Below, piece by piece: positions 1 through 9,600 of a DNA stretch of 41,115 nt; position 1 is the stretch's first letter, and each line of letters starts with the position of its first letter. Location: positions 273,901 to 315,015 of the forward strand of contig NZ_LMUF01000010.1 in NCBI RefSeq assembly GCF_009766085.1. Reading direction: 5' to 3'. Made by a program: the position numbers and the translations under genes. Under the pieces are notes generated by a model. That model searched no databases. It saw only the letters and a program-made list of their open reading frames with translations, and had not been told where the DNA came from. Source of the stretch: Burkholderia sp. S171. GTDB lineage: Bacteria; Pseudomonadota; Gammaproteobacteria; Burkholderiales; Burkholderiaceae.

Positions 1-560
1 CTCCCATTCATAGGTGCCCCAAAAGCACGGTGCTCGCCAGAACGACCGATGTTTGAAACCCTCCTTCTCGCGAATCCTGACATAGACACGCTTCGCCACC
101 AGTGCTCTCGGGCAAGCACCAGTTGCCAAGAAACCTGCTCGGCCTCACGTATCTTCGTGGCCTCGTTTCCTGGTTGGTTGGCTGCGTGGTTCGGTATGCG
201 TACAAATTCGGAAGCAGGTTTTTCGCGGATAGCGCGGGGTGTTCCATGGGCGGGTTCAGTCACTGGTGGCGAAGCGTGTCAGGACCTGTGTTCGGAGAAG
301 GAAGGTTTCACACATCCTTCGCTCTGGCGAGCACCGTGCTTTTGGGGCACCTATGAATCAAAACTGCACGCTGTGGACACTTAGGGTAGAGCGGTTAAAG
401 CGTTTTCTTTGCTTCGTTTCTTTGTCGCTTTGGACAAAGAAATGACGTGCCGCCACGCACAGTGGCTAACAGTGATAAAGAGAAAATCCGACTCTCGCAG
501 ACCACTAACGCCGAAAGCAGCAACCCGGCACCAACCCAGCACTGACCCCGACCGCCAACA
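1..560. repeat. Left copy of a large intergenic inverted repeat (truncated by window start)
   Basis: Positions 6-41 and 323-358 are perfect 36-bp inverted copies of each other (one arm contains GCCCCAAAAGCACGGTGCTC). The inner parts of the arms (about 55-120 and 240-310) are also complementary but imperfect. The core at about 121-222 is unrelated to the core of the right-hand copy, and its edges carry a short pair AAACCTGCT/AGCAGGTTT. Outside the right arm, 359-545 continues as an inverted copy of about 40441-40650. It includes a hairpin with arms TTTCTTTGTC (417-426) and GACAAAGAAA (433-442). The ORFs that cross this block are low-complexity shadows, so I call none of them a gene. No transposase is present. 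Confidence 0.85.
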
Positions 561-647
561 CTGAAAACAGCACTCCGACATTGACCCTGACTACCCTCAC
601 CGACAAACCCCAAACCACCCCCCGAGTGCGAACGAAAACCACCGAAC

Positions 648-1709
648 ATGAGCGCGAGCATTAACCCCAGCCCCAGCCCGGGCCCCGGCGCCAAGCCGCT
701 CAAAGTCACGATCGTTGTCCTGCCGCCCTGCTCCCTGAGCGGCGTGGGACTGATCCTGGACAGCCTGCGCCTCGCGAACGAGATCGACGGCCACGCGCTA
801 TACGACTGGCAGATCTGCTCCTGGGACGGACGCCCGGTCACGTTCGCCGGCGGCGCGCAGCTTCCCGCCAATTCCGCATTCGGCGACGCCGTCAGCTGCG
901 ACTGGCTGATCGTGGTCAGCGAGCGGTATCAGCAATTCGCCGACTACCGGCTGTTCCTGCAAAGCCTCGCGCGCGTGGGCAGCCGCACGCCACGCGTGAC
1001 CGGCATTCACCACGGCGTCTGGTGGCTCGCCATGGCGGGCCAGTTGAGCGCCTACCGCGTGGCCGTGAACTGGGAAACCTACCAGCAGTTTGCCGAAGAG
1101 TTCGAGCGTTCGATCGTCACGCAGCAGATCTTCGAAATCGACCGCGATCGTTCGACCTGCACCGGTGGCCAGGCGACGGTCGACTTCATGCTCGCGATGA
1201 TCGCCCGCGACCAGGGCGCGGATCTGGCGGAACGGATCGCCGATTCGCTGGGTATCGGCGTGTTGCGCTCGGGCGAAGAGCGTCAACGCATTCCGTTTGT
1301 GACCGCGCCGGGCGAACGCCATCCGAAGCTTAACGACGCGCTGCAACTGATGGAAGCGAACATTGAAGACCCGCTCGCCACCGATGAAATCGCAGGACTT
1401 GTCGGCATCTCGCGACGCCAGCTCGAACGGCTGTTTCGACAGTACCTCGGCGCGATGCCATCGAAGTACTACGTCAACCTGCGCCTGACCAAAGCCCGCA
1501 CGCAATTGCAGCGCACCAGCAAGTCAGTGGTGCAGATCAGCCTCGCGTGCGGGTTTGCATCGGCGGCGCATTTCTCCAATGCTTATCGCGACCGCTTCGG
1601 TGTGACACCCCGTGAAGAGCGTCGCAACTGGATCGAAAAGCACAGCGGCCAAGCCTCGGATGAACCGCGTGGCGGCGCGTTGCTCGGCTCATCGCGTAAC
1701 CCCGTTTGA
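648..1709 (+). CDS. GlxA-family AraC-type transcriptional regulator
   Basis: A 353-residue transcription factor. Residues about 17-190 form a DJ-1/PfpI-like (GATase1-like) ligand domain beginning KVTIVVLPPCSLSGVGLIL. Residues about 225-330 are the AraC DNA-binding domain with two helix-turn-helix units (DEIAGLVGISRRQLERLFRQ and VVQISLACGFASAAHFSNAY). This is the architecture of the ArgR, CdhR and GbdR group in Pseudomonas and Burkholderia, which senses amino acids or quaternary amines. The HisJ/ArgT-like binding protein begins 98 bases downstream on the same strand, so control of amino-acid uptake or catabolism is a reasonable inference; the ligand is unknown. The ATG at 648 lacks a clear Shine-Dalgarno sequence. 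The first dozen residues (SINPSPSPGPG) are low complexity and lie next to the G-poor leader. Confidence 0.9.
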   Translation: MSASINPSPSPGPGAKPLKVTIVVLPPCSLSGVGLILDSLRLANEIDGHALYDWQICSWDGRPVTFAGGAQLPANSAFGDAVSCDWLIVVSERYQQFADYRLFLQSLARVGSRTPRVTGIHHGVWWLAMAGQLSAYRVAVNWETYQQFAEEFERSIVTQQIFEIDRDRSTCTGGQATVDFMLAMIARDQGADLAERIADSLGIGVLRSGEERQRIPFVTAPGERHPKLNDALQLMEANIEDPLATDEIAGLVGISRRQLERLFRQYLGAMPSKYYVNLRLTKARTQLQRTSKSVVQISLACGFASAAHFSNAYRDRFGVTPREERRNWIEKHSGQASDEPRGGALLGSSRNPV

Positions 1710-1807
1710 AGCCCTTTCATTGGCTTGCGCATGCTCCCCATCTCGCGTTCGCCGAGACTGACCGCGCGACCGCTTAAAATCACCGCCCCACCCCTGAGAG
1801 GTATGAG

Positions 1808-2623
1808 TTGAAGAACGTTTATTGGATGAATCACAAAGTCGCCGCTTTCGCGGTTGCCGCCACCACGGTATTTACTGCCTCATTCGCCGCATCAAGCGCG
1901 CAGGCAGCGGATCTCAAGGAAATTCGCTTTGGCGTCGAGGCGTCGTATGCACCGTTCGAATCGAAGTCGCCGAGCGGCGAGCTGATCGGTTTCGACATCG
2001 ATGTCGGTAACGCCGTATGTGCGAAGCTCAAGGTCAAATGCGTCTGGGTCGAGAACTCGTTCGATGGCCTGATCCCTGCCCTGCAGGCACGCAAGTTCGA
2101 CGCGATCAACTCGGACATGACGATCACCGACCAGCGCAAGGCGGCCATCAATTTCACGAATCCGATCTACGCGATCCCGAACCAGCTGATCGCGAAGAAA
2201 GGCAGCAAGATCCTGCCAACGGTCGACGGCCTGAAGGGCGCGCACGTTGGCGTGCTGCAAGGGTCGATCCAGGAAGCGTACGCGAAGGCCAAGTGGTCGA
2301 CAGCCGGTATCGACGTAGTGTCGTATCAGGCGCAGGATCAGGTCTACGCGGATCTCGCAGCCGGACGGCTGGATGCAGCGTTCCAGGACGCGGAAGCCGC
2401 GTCGAAGGGCTTTCTGAAGACGCCGCAGGGTACGGGCTTCGCGTTCGTGGGACCCGCCGTGGCTGACGAGAAACTGCTCGGCGCGGGTGTGGGTTTTGGC
2501 GTAGCCAAGAACAACCACGCGCTGAACGATGCCCTGAATCAGGCGCTGACGGATCTCAAGGCTGACGGCACCATCGACAAGCTGGGGTCGAAGTACTTCG
2601 ATGTAAAGGTGGTCGTGAAGTAA
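1808..2623 (+). CDS. Polar amino-acid ABC transporter substrate-binding protein (HisJ/ArgT type)
   Basis: A 271-residue periplasmic binding protein with a hydrophobic signal peptide (about residues 8-34, AAFAVAATTVFTASFAASSAQA) and a type 2 periplasmic-binding fold. Strongly HisJ/ArgT-like stretches are FDGLIPALQARKFDAI, DMTITDQRKAAINFTNPIYA and VGVLQGSIQEAYAKAKW, which suggests lysine, arginine, ornithine or histidine as ligand. No permease or ATPase gene is adjacent, so it is an orphan that must work with transporter parts encoded elsewhere. The TTG at 1808 has a good ribosome site (GAGAGG, about 1796-1801). An in-frame ATG at 1826 has none that I can see, so TTG is preferred. It follows the GlxA-type regulator and may be its target. 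Confidence 0.9.
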   Translation: MKNVYWMNHKVAAFAVAATTVFTASFAASSAQAADLKEIRFGVEASYAPFESKSPSGELIGFDIDVGNAVCAKLKVKCVWVENSFDGLIPALQARKFDAINSDMTITDQRKAAINFTNPIYAIPNQLIAKKGSKILPTVDGLKGAHVGVLQGSIQEAYAKAKWSTAGIDVVSYQAQDQVYADLAAGRLDAAFQDAEAASKGFLKTPQGTGFAFVGPAVADEKLLGAGVGFGVAKNNHALNDALNQALTDLKADGTIDKLGSKYFDVKVVVK

Positions 2624-2671
2624 GAGCGTTCGCGATCGGTCTTGCCGCGCGGGATCGACCCGCCCAAGCAA

Positions 2672-2700
2672 ACGCCAGGCGCCACCATGACGCCTGGCGT
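2672..2700 (+). terminator. Hairpin after the amino-acid binding protein
   Basis: ACGCCAGGCG (2672-2681) and CGCCTGGCGT (2691-2700) form a perfect 10-bp stem with a 9-base loop, 48 bases after the stop codon at 2623. No T-run follows, so it may be an mRNA-stabilising hairpin or a weak terminator. A smaller stem, GCGGG/CCCGC (2649-2663), precedes it. The rest of 2624-2941 holds only the leader of the MFS gene, with a poor promoter-like pair (TTGATC at 2774, TATCAT at 2795, spacing 15). Confidence 0.5.
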
Positions 2701-2941
2701 GAATGGATCGGGAACATACGCCGACCGCCTTTCAGTCACATCGCAACGAATATCACGGGACGTACGCCCTTTTTTGATCGTGTACGGCAGGCTGTATCAT
2801 CACGGGCTCACACCAGGCTTCGAGTTCACGGGTTGATCGTCGAGAGGATTGGCGCCAGCGCACCACTGCCTCACGAGCAAACGCGGCTCGACACCAGAGT
2901 GCATGGCAGGGTCACTGCCATTCGCACGGAGCCCATCCTTC

Positions 2942-4204
2942 ATGACAAGCTACAAGCAAGACGGCGCCGAATCGCTCGACGTCCCGGCCAACGCCAGCGC
3001 GCCTTCCGCGGTCGGTGCGCACAGCCCCGTTCGCGCATTGATCGCAGCGGTTTCAGGCTACGCGATGGACGGATTCGATCTGCTCATCCTCGGCTTCATG
3101 CTGAACCTGATTTCCGCGGACTTGGGCCTGACGAGTTCTCAAGCCGGATCGCTGGTCACGTGGACGCTCACTGGCGGGGTCGTGGGCGGCATCGGCTTCG
3201 GCATATTGAGCGACTACCTCGGCCGCGTTCGCGTGCTGACCTACACCATCCTGCTGTTCGCGCTCTTTACAGGCCTCTGCGCGCTCGCAACCGGTTATGG
3301 AGACCTGCTCGTCTACCGGTTCATTGCAGGCATCGGACTCGGCGGCGAGTTTGGTATCGGCATGGCGCTTGCCATCGAAGCATGGCCTGCTGACCAGCGC
3401 GGCCGCGTGTCGTCGTATGTCGGCATGGGCTGGCAACTGGGCGTCCTCGCGGCGGCCGTGGTCACGCCGCTGCTGCTGCCGCATATTGGCTGGCGCGGCA
3501 TGTTTGTAGTCGGCCTGTTTCCGGCAGTGGGATCGTTCGTGATCCGCAAGGCGATCGGCGAATCCGAACTGTTCGTGCGCACGCATGCCACGAAAAAACG
3601 CGAGTTCCCGATCAAGACCTTGTTCCGCGACAAGACCACGACCAAACACAGCATTGGCGTGATCATCCTGTGTTCGGTTCAGAACTTCGGTTACTACGGC
3701 CTGATCGTATGGATGCCGGCTTACCTGTCGAAGATGTTCGGCTACACGCTCACCAAGTCGGCAATCTGGACCGGCGCATCGATCCTCGGCATGCTCGCCG
3801 GCATCTGGATCTTCGGCCAGCTCGCGGACCGGATAGGACGCAAGCCGACCTTCATCGGTTATCAGGTCGGCGCGCTGGTCATGGTGTTCGTCTACTCGAC
3901 GCTCAGCACCCCGAATGCGCTCCTGATCGGCGGTATTTTCATGGGCTTGTTCGTGAACGGGATGATGGGCGGTTATGGCGCGCTGATGGCCGAGCTCTAT
4001 CCAACGCACGCGCGCAGCACCGCGCAAAACGTGTTGTGGAGCATCGGGCGCGCGGTGGGCGGTTTCGGTCCGCTCGCGATCGGTGCACTCGCCACGCATT
4101 ACTCTTTCGGCACGGCAATCGCTTTGCTGGCATCGATTTATATTGTCGATCTGCTGGCAACGCTCTTCCTGATTCCAGAGTTGCGCGGAGTCGCACTGGA
4201 GTGA
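2942..4204 (+). CDS. MFS transporter, aromatic acid:H+ symporter (AAHS)-like
   Basis: A 420-residue integral membrane transporter with about 12 predicted membrane segments. The conserved acidic motif of the AAHS branch occurs in helix 1 (YAMDGFDLLILGFML). The MFS loop 2-3 motif is GILSDYLGRVRVL, and its second-half counterpart is GQLADRIGRKPTF. Relatives include PcaK, BenK and MhpT, and also sialate/lactate-type permeases; the substrate cannot be read from sequence. The frame stays open upstream to 2849, but the ATG at 2942 (MTSYKQDG) is the first that matches the usual short cytoplasmic N-terminus, so I use it. It lies 170 bases before kbl on the same strand. A role in importing a substrate for that pathway is possible but unsupported. 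Confidence 0.85.
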   Translation: MTSYKQDGAESLDVPANASAPSAVGAHSPVRALIAAVSGYAMDGFDLLILGFMLNLISADLGLTSSQAGSLVTWTLTGGVVGGIGFGILSDYLGRVRVLTYTILLFALFTGLCALATGYGDLLVYRFIAGIGLGGEFGIGMALAIEAWPADQRGRVSSYVGMGWQLGVLAAAVVTPLLLPHIGWRGMFVVGLFPAVGSFVIRKAIGESELFVRTHATKKREFPIKTLFRDKTTTKHSIGVIILCSVQNFGYYGLIVWMPAYLSKMFGYTLTKSAIWTGASILGMLAGIWIFGQLADRIGRKPTFIGYQVGALVMVFVYSTLSTPNALLIGGIFMGLFVNGMMGGYGALMAELYPTHARSTAQNVLWSIGRAVGGFGPLAIGALATHYSFGTAIALLASIYIVDLLATLFLIPELRGVALE

Positions 4205-4373
4205 TTCGCAGCGCTGGGTCATGGAGCGCTGACTGGCAGTGCACTGATACCCGTCAGCGTTCCCGATCGTTCGCGCGAATGGCATTTTCCTTCATACTGG
4301 CAGCTGCAGCATTGAAACGGCGTTGCCGTGCGCTCACACGTCGTGGTCACCGTATTACTCAGGAGCATGATCC

Positions 4374-5573
4374 ATGCATGATTCTTATCTTGCGCATGTG
4401 CGCAGCACTCTCGATCAAATTCGCACCGACGGTTTCTACAAGTCCGAGCGCGTGATCTCAAGTCCGCAATCGGCTGACATCCAGCTCGCGGGCGGCGGCG
4501 ACATGCTGAATTTCTGCGCGAACAATTATCTCGGCTTGGCCAACGACGCCCGCCTGATCGAAGCCGCCAAAGCGGGCCTCGACCGCGACGGTTTCGGCAT
4601 GGCGTCAGTGCGGTTTATCTGCGGCACGCAGACCGTACATAAGGAACTCGAGCAAGCGCTCGCCGCATTCCTTCAAACCGACGACTGCATCTTGTACTCA
4701 AGTTGCTTCGACGCAAACGGCGGCCTGTTCGAAACCTTGCTCGACGAGTCCGACGCCATCATCAGTGACGAACTCAATCACGCGAGCATTATCGACGGCG
4801 TGCGTTTGTCGAAGGCAAAACGTTACCGCTACAAGAACAACGATCTCGCCGACCTTGAGACGAAGCTTCGCGAAGCGGATGCTGCCGGCGCGCGTTTCAA
4901 GCTGATCGCCACCGACGGCGTATTTTCGATGGACGGCATCATCGCGAATCTCGCCGGCATTTGCGACCTCGCCGATCGATACGGTGCGATGGTCATGGTC
5001 GACGACTCACACGCGGTGGGCTTTATCGGTGAGCACGGACGCGGCACGCCGGAGCATTGCGGCGTGCTCTCTCGCGTGGACATTATCACTGGCACATTAG
5101 GCAAGGCGCTGGGCGGCGCGTCGGGCGGTTACGTGGCTGCGCGCCGCGAGATCGTTGAGTTGCTGCGGCAGCGCTCGCGTCCTTATCTATTCTCGAATTC
5201 GCTGGCGCCGAGCATTGCGGCCGCCACGCTCAAGGTGCTCGACTTGCTCGCAAGCGACGAAGGCGCCCAGTTACGTGCCAGCGTGCGCGCCAACGGCGCC
5301 CATTTCCGCGACGCCATGAGCAAGCTCGGTTTCACGCTCGTGCCCGGCGAACATCCGATCATCCCGGTGATGCTGGGCGACGCGCAAGTGGCATCGCGTA
5401 TGGCGGACGCGTTGCTGCATGAAGGCGTCTACGTGATCGGGTTTTCGTTCCCCGTGGTGCCGAAAGGCCGCGCCCGCATCCGCACGCAGATGAGCGCCGC
5501 GCATACGCCGGCGCAGATCGACCGCGCGGTGGATGCGTTTGCACGCGTCGGCCGTTCACTGGGCATCATCTGA
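4374..5573 (+). CDS. kbl: 2-amino-3-ketobutyrate CoA ligase (glycine C-acetyltransferase)
   Basis: A 399-residue PLP enzyme of the alpha-oxoamine synthase family. It cleaves 2-amino-3-oxobutyrate with CoA to give glycine and acetyl-CoA, the second step of threonine degradation. Visible landmarks are [13 protein letters not shown] near the N-terminus, [20 protein letters not shown] (the Asp that binds the PLP pyridine nitrogen and its following His), and [15 protein letters not shown] with the PLP-binding lysine. Length matches the family (about 398). The ATG at 4374 is preceded by AGGAG at 4361-4365. It is followed 35 bases later by tdh, the first enzyme of the same pathway, in the standard kbl-tdh operon order. 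Confidence 0.97.
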   Translation: MHDSYLAHVRSTLDQIRTDGFYKSERVISSPQSADIQLAGGGDMLNFCANNYLGLANDARLIEAAKAGLDRDGFGMASVRFICGTQTVHKELEQALAAFLQTDDCILYSSCFDANGGLFETLLDESDAIISDELNHASIIDGVRLSKAKRYRYKNNDLADLETKLREADAAGARFKLIATDGVFSMDGIIANLAGICDLADRYGAMVMVDDSHAVGFIGEHGRGTPEHCGVLSRVDIITGTLGKALGGASGGYVAARREIVELLRQRSRPYLFSNSLAPSIAAATLKVLDLLASDEGAQLRASVRANGAHFRDAMSKLGFTLVPGEHPIIPVMLGDAQVASRMADALLHEGVYVIGFSFPVVPKGRARIRTQMSAAHTPAQIDRAVDAFARVGRSLGII

Positions 5574-5578
5574 AGCAT

Positions 5579-5607
5579 CGGGACCAATCGGAACCAATCG
5601 GGACAAT
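5579..5607 (+). repeat. Three tandem 10-base units in the kbl-tdh gap
   Basis: CGGGACCAAT, CGGAACCAAT and CGGGACAAT occupy almost the whole 35-base gap between kbl and tdh and end two bases before the tdh ATG. The purine-rich part of the last unit (GGGA) is the only possible ribosome site, so unit number could affect tdh translation. Confidence 0.75.
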
Positions 5608-5608
5608 C

Positions 5609-6637
<1,029 letters not shown>

Positions 6638-6661
6638 TTTTATTCACGCATTGATGCTGCA

Positions 6662-6691
6662 GGGCCGGAGTACGTGCCTATACTCCGGCCC
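6662..6691. terminator. Hairpin between convergent tdh and glutamate dehydrogenase genes
   Basis: GGGCCGGAGTA (6662-6672) and TACTCCGGCCC (6681-6691) form an 11-bp perfect GC-rich stem with an 8-base loop. It lies between the tdh stop (6637) and the stop of the opposing gene (6699). Neither side has a clear T-run, but the position suits a two-way transcription stop. Confidence 0.6.
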
Positions 6692-6698
6692 GGTGCAA

Positions 6699-9600
6699 CT
6701 ACGCACGTTCCAGCGTCGCTATCTCACGGACCACAACTAGCAGCATCGAAAGACTTGCACCACTTGTCGCGCGCAATTCCGCCAGCAAACGCGCGTAACG
6801 TTCGACCGCGGCTTCCCTCTTGGACCGCCAGTTCTCAACGATCACTTCAGGCGTATCGATATCGCGAGTTTGTTCGAGCGCTCTGACCGTCAATGCACGC
6901 TTAAGCCGCGCGAGCTCTTCCAAAGCAGCGGCCCGTGCGAGCAGGTCCCAATGAGTGGACGCCGGCAACGCCATCGCGCGCTCGGCGATCCAACTGTAGT
7001 TCAGCAATGTGCCTATGGCGAAATAAACGCTTGCGACGGTCTCAAGACTACGGTCGCAATTGGCCGCTACTTCGGCGCTATCGAGCACCGCAGTGGGTAT
7101 CTCCCCGCTCGCCGCTTGCGCCGCGAGTCGCGCGTCGACGCCCGCTTCCTCCAGCACGCGGCGCCGTTCTGTCCATTCCTCAAGTTCGCCGGTGGGGAGC
7201 AAGGCAGCCAACTGCGGCGCAAGCCTTTGCGCTGCTTCACGACAACGCGCGACACGCTCGGCCGCAAGACTCGCGTCCTCCGTCGATACCTTCAAATGAC
7301 GGAGGAACCAGAGCGTTGCGCCCTCCAGCAAGCGCACGACATCGACGAACATTTTCGCCTGCACTTCGTCTGCCACGCGATTATCGAGCGCATCAATACT
7401 GCGCCAAATCTCGTTCAGGTCGAATACATCCCGCGCCATGATGCAGGCACGCACGATGTCGCTGGGACACGCATCGGTTTCCTCCATCAAGCGATGCACG
7501 AAGGTGCAGCCGACCCGGTTGATCAGTGCGTTCGTCAGGTGCGTGGCGAGGATTTCGCGCCTCAGCGGATGGCGTTGCATCGGTTCGCTGTAGCGTGCCT
7601 GCAAGGGCAACGGGAAATAGTCGGGCAGCATGCCAGCGACAAGCACGTCCTCGGGAACATCCGAGGCGAGCAGTTCGTCGTAGAGCCACATCTTGCTGTA
7701 AGCCAGCAGCACCGCGCGCTCGGGCGACGTGAGCCCAAGCCTCGCCGCCTGACGCTCGGTGATGTCTTCGTCCGACGGCAGGAATTCGATCTTGCGTTTC
7801 AACCGGCCCGCGCGTTCGAGCCAGCGCATCAGCCGCGCCTCGGCGTCGAGCATGTCGGCCACGTAGCGGTTCGCAATCGATAACGCCTGCGTCTGCGCGT
7901 AGTTGTCCTTCAGCACGAGCAGGCCGACTTCATCGGTCATCTCGGCAAGCAACGCATTACGCTGCTTCTCGGTCATCTCGCCGTCAGCCACAACCAGGCC
8001 CAGCAGGATCTTGATGTTCACCTCGTGATCGGAACAGTCGACGCCTGCGGAATTGTCGATCGCATCGGTGTTGATGCGTCCGCCATGCTGCGCGTATTCG
8101 ATCCGGCCAAGCTGCGTCACGCCAAGATTGCCGCCTTCGGCAACAACCTTACAGCGCAGTTCGGAACCGTTGACGCGTACGGCGTCGTTAGTACGGTCGC
8201 CGACCTGCGCAGCCGTCTCGCGTGCCGACTTGACGTACGTACCTACGCCGCCGTTGTAGAGCAGATGCACATCCGCCAACAAGATCGCGCGGATCAACTC
8301 GTTCGGTGCAAGCGTTGCCGCTGTCACGCCGAGCGCGGCCTGGACCTGTGCCGACAACGCGATCGTCTTAGCCGTGCGCGGAAATATTCCGCCTCCGGCC
8401 GAAATCAGCGTCGCGTCGTAGTCTGCCCAGCTCGATCGCGGCAGCGCGAACAGCCGCTCGCGTTCGTTGAAACTCGCGGTGGTATCTGGCTCCGGATCAA
8501 GGAAGATATGACGATGATCGAACGCCGCGATCAGGCGGATATGACGCGAGAGCAGCATGCCGTTGCCGAAAACATCGCCCGACATGTCGCCGACACCGAC
8601 CACGGTAAAGTCTGTTGTCTGGGTATCCACGCCCATCTCGCGAGAATGGCGTTTGACCGACTCCCACGCGCCGCGGGCGGTGATCGCCATTCTTTTGTGG
8701 TCGTAGCCCACCGAACCGCCCGAAGCGAATGCATCGTCGAGCCAGAAGCCGTATTCACGAGCGATTGCGTTCGCATAGTCGGAAAACGTAGCGGTGCCCT
8801 TGTCGGCGGCGACAACGAGGTAGGGGTCATCGGGATCGTGACGCACGGTATCCGGCGGCGGCACGATAACGCCGGCCACGCGGTTGTCGGTCACGTCGAG
8901 CAGACCACGCAGGAACATCTGGTAGCACGCCACGCCTTCACGCGCGAACGCCTCGCGGTCAGACACCGGCGGCGGGTTCTTCACTACAAAACCACCCTTC
9001 GATCCAACTGGCACGATGACGGTGTTTTTCACCATCTGCGCCTTCATGAGACCGAGCACTTCCGTGCGAAAGTCTTCCCGTCGATCCGACCAGCGCAAGC
9101 CACCTCGCGCCACCTTGCCGCCTCGTAAGTGCACGCCTTCGACGCGCGGCGCATAGACCCAGATCTCGAACATCGGCTTGGGTTCGGGTAGCCCCGGCAC
9201 CATCGATGGATTGAGTTTGAACGACAGATAAGGTTTGGGTTTACCTTCGTCATCCTTACGAAAATGATTGGTTCGTACCGTCGCGTTGATGACGCCCAGG
9301 AACTGCCGCAGGATCCGGTCTTCGTCGAGATTCGGTACGTTGTCGAGCGCGGCTTCGATTTCGGCCAGCACGTGCTGCGTGCGGGTATCGCGAAGCTCAC
9401 GGCTTTGAGGGTTATCGCCAAGCGCCCCTGGAAGAGCCGGATTGAAGCGCACCAGGAACAGCTCAAGCAACTTGCGCGCGATCGCCGGGTTACCGGTCAA
9501 AGCACGTTCTATATAGGCGTCGCTGAACGTTGAGCCCACTTGCCGCAGGTACTTGGCGTATGCGCGCAGGATCGTGACGTCGCGGGCGCCGAGTTGCGCG

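Noticed and set aside
8..445. Several 60-110 codon frames in the left repeat
   Set aside because: They run through palindromic repeat arms and recur in different frames in the right copy; no ribosome sites or domains.
3053..4285. 410-codon open frame on the minus strand opposite the MFS gene
   Set aside because: It is antisense to a clear membrane transporter, rich in Arg, His, Asp and Gln, with no family resemblance; a typical shadow in high-GC DNA.
8025..9128. Plus-strand open frame of 367 codons over the glutamate dehydrogenase gene
   Set aside because: Antisense to the conserved catalytic core; no recognisable domain.
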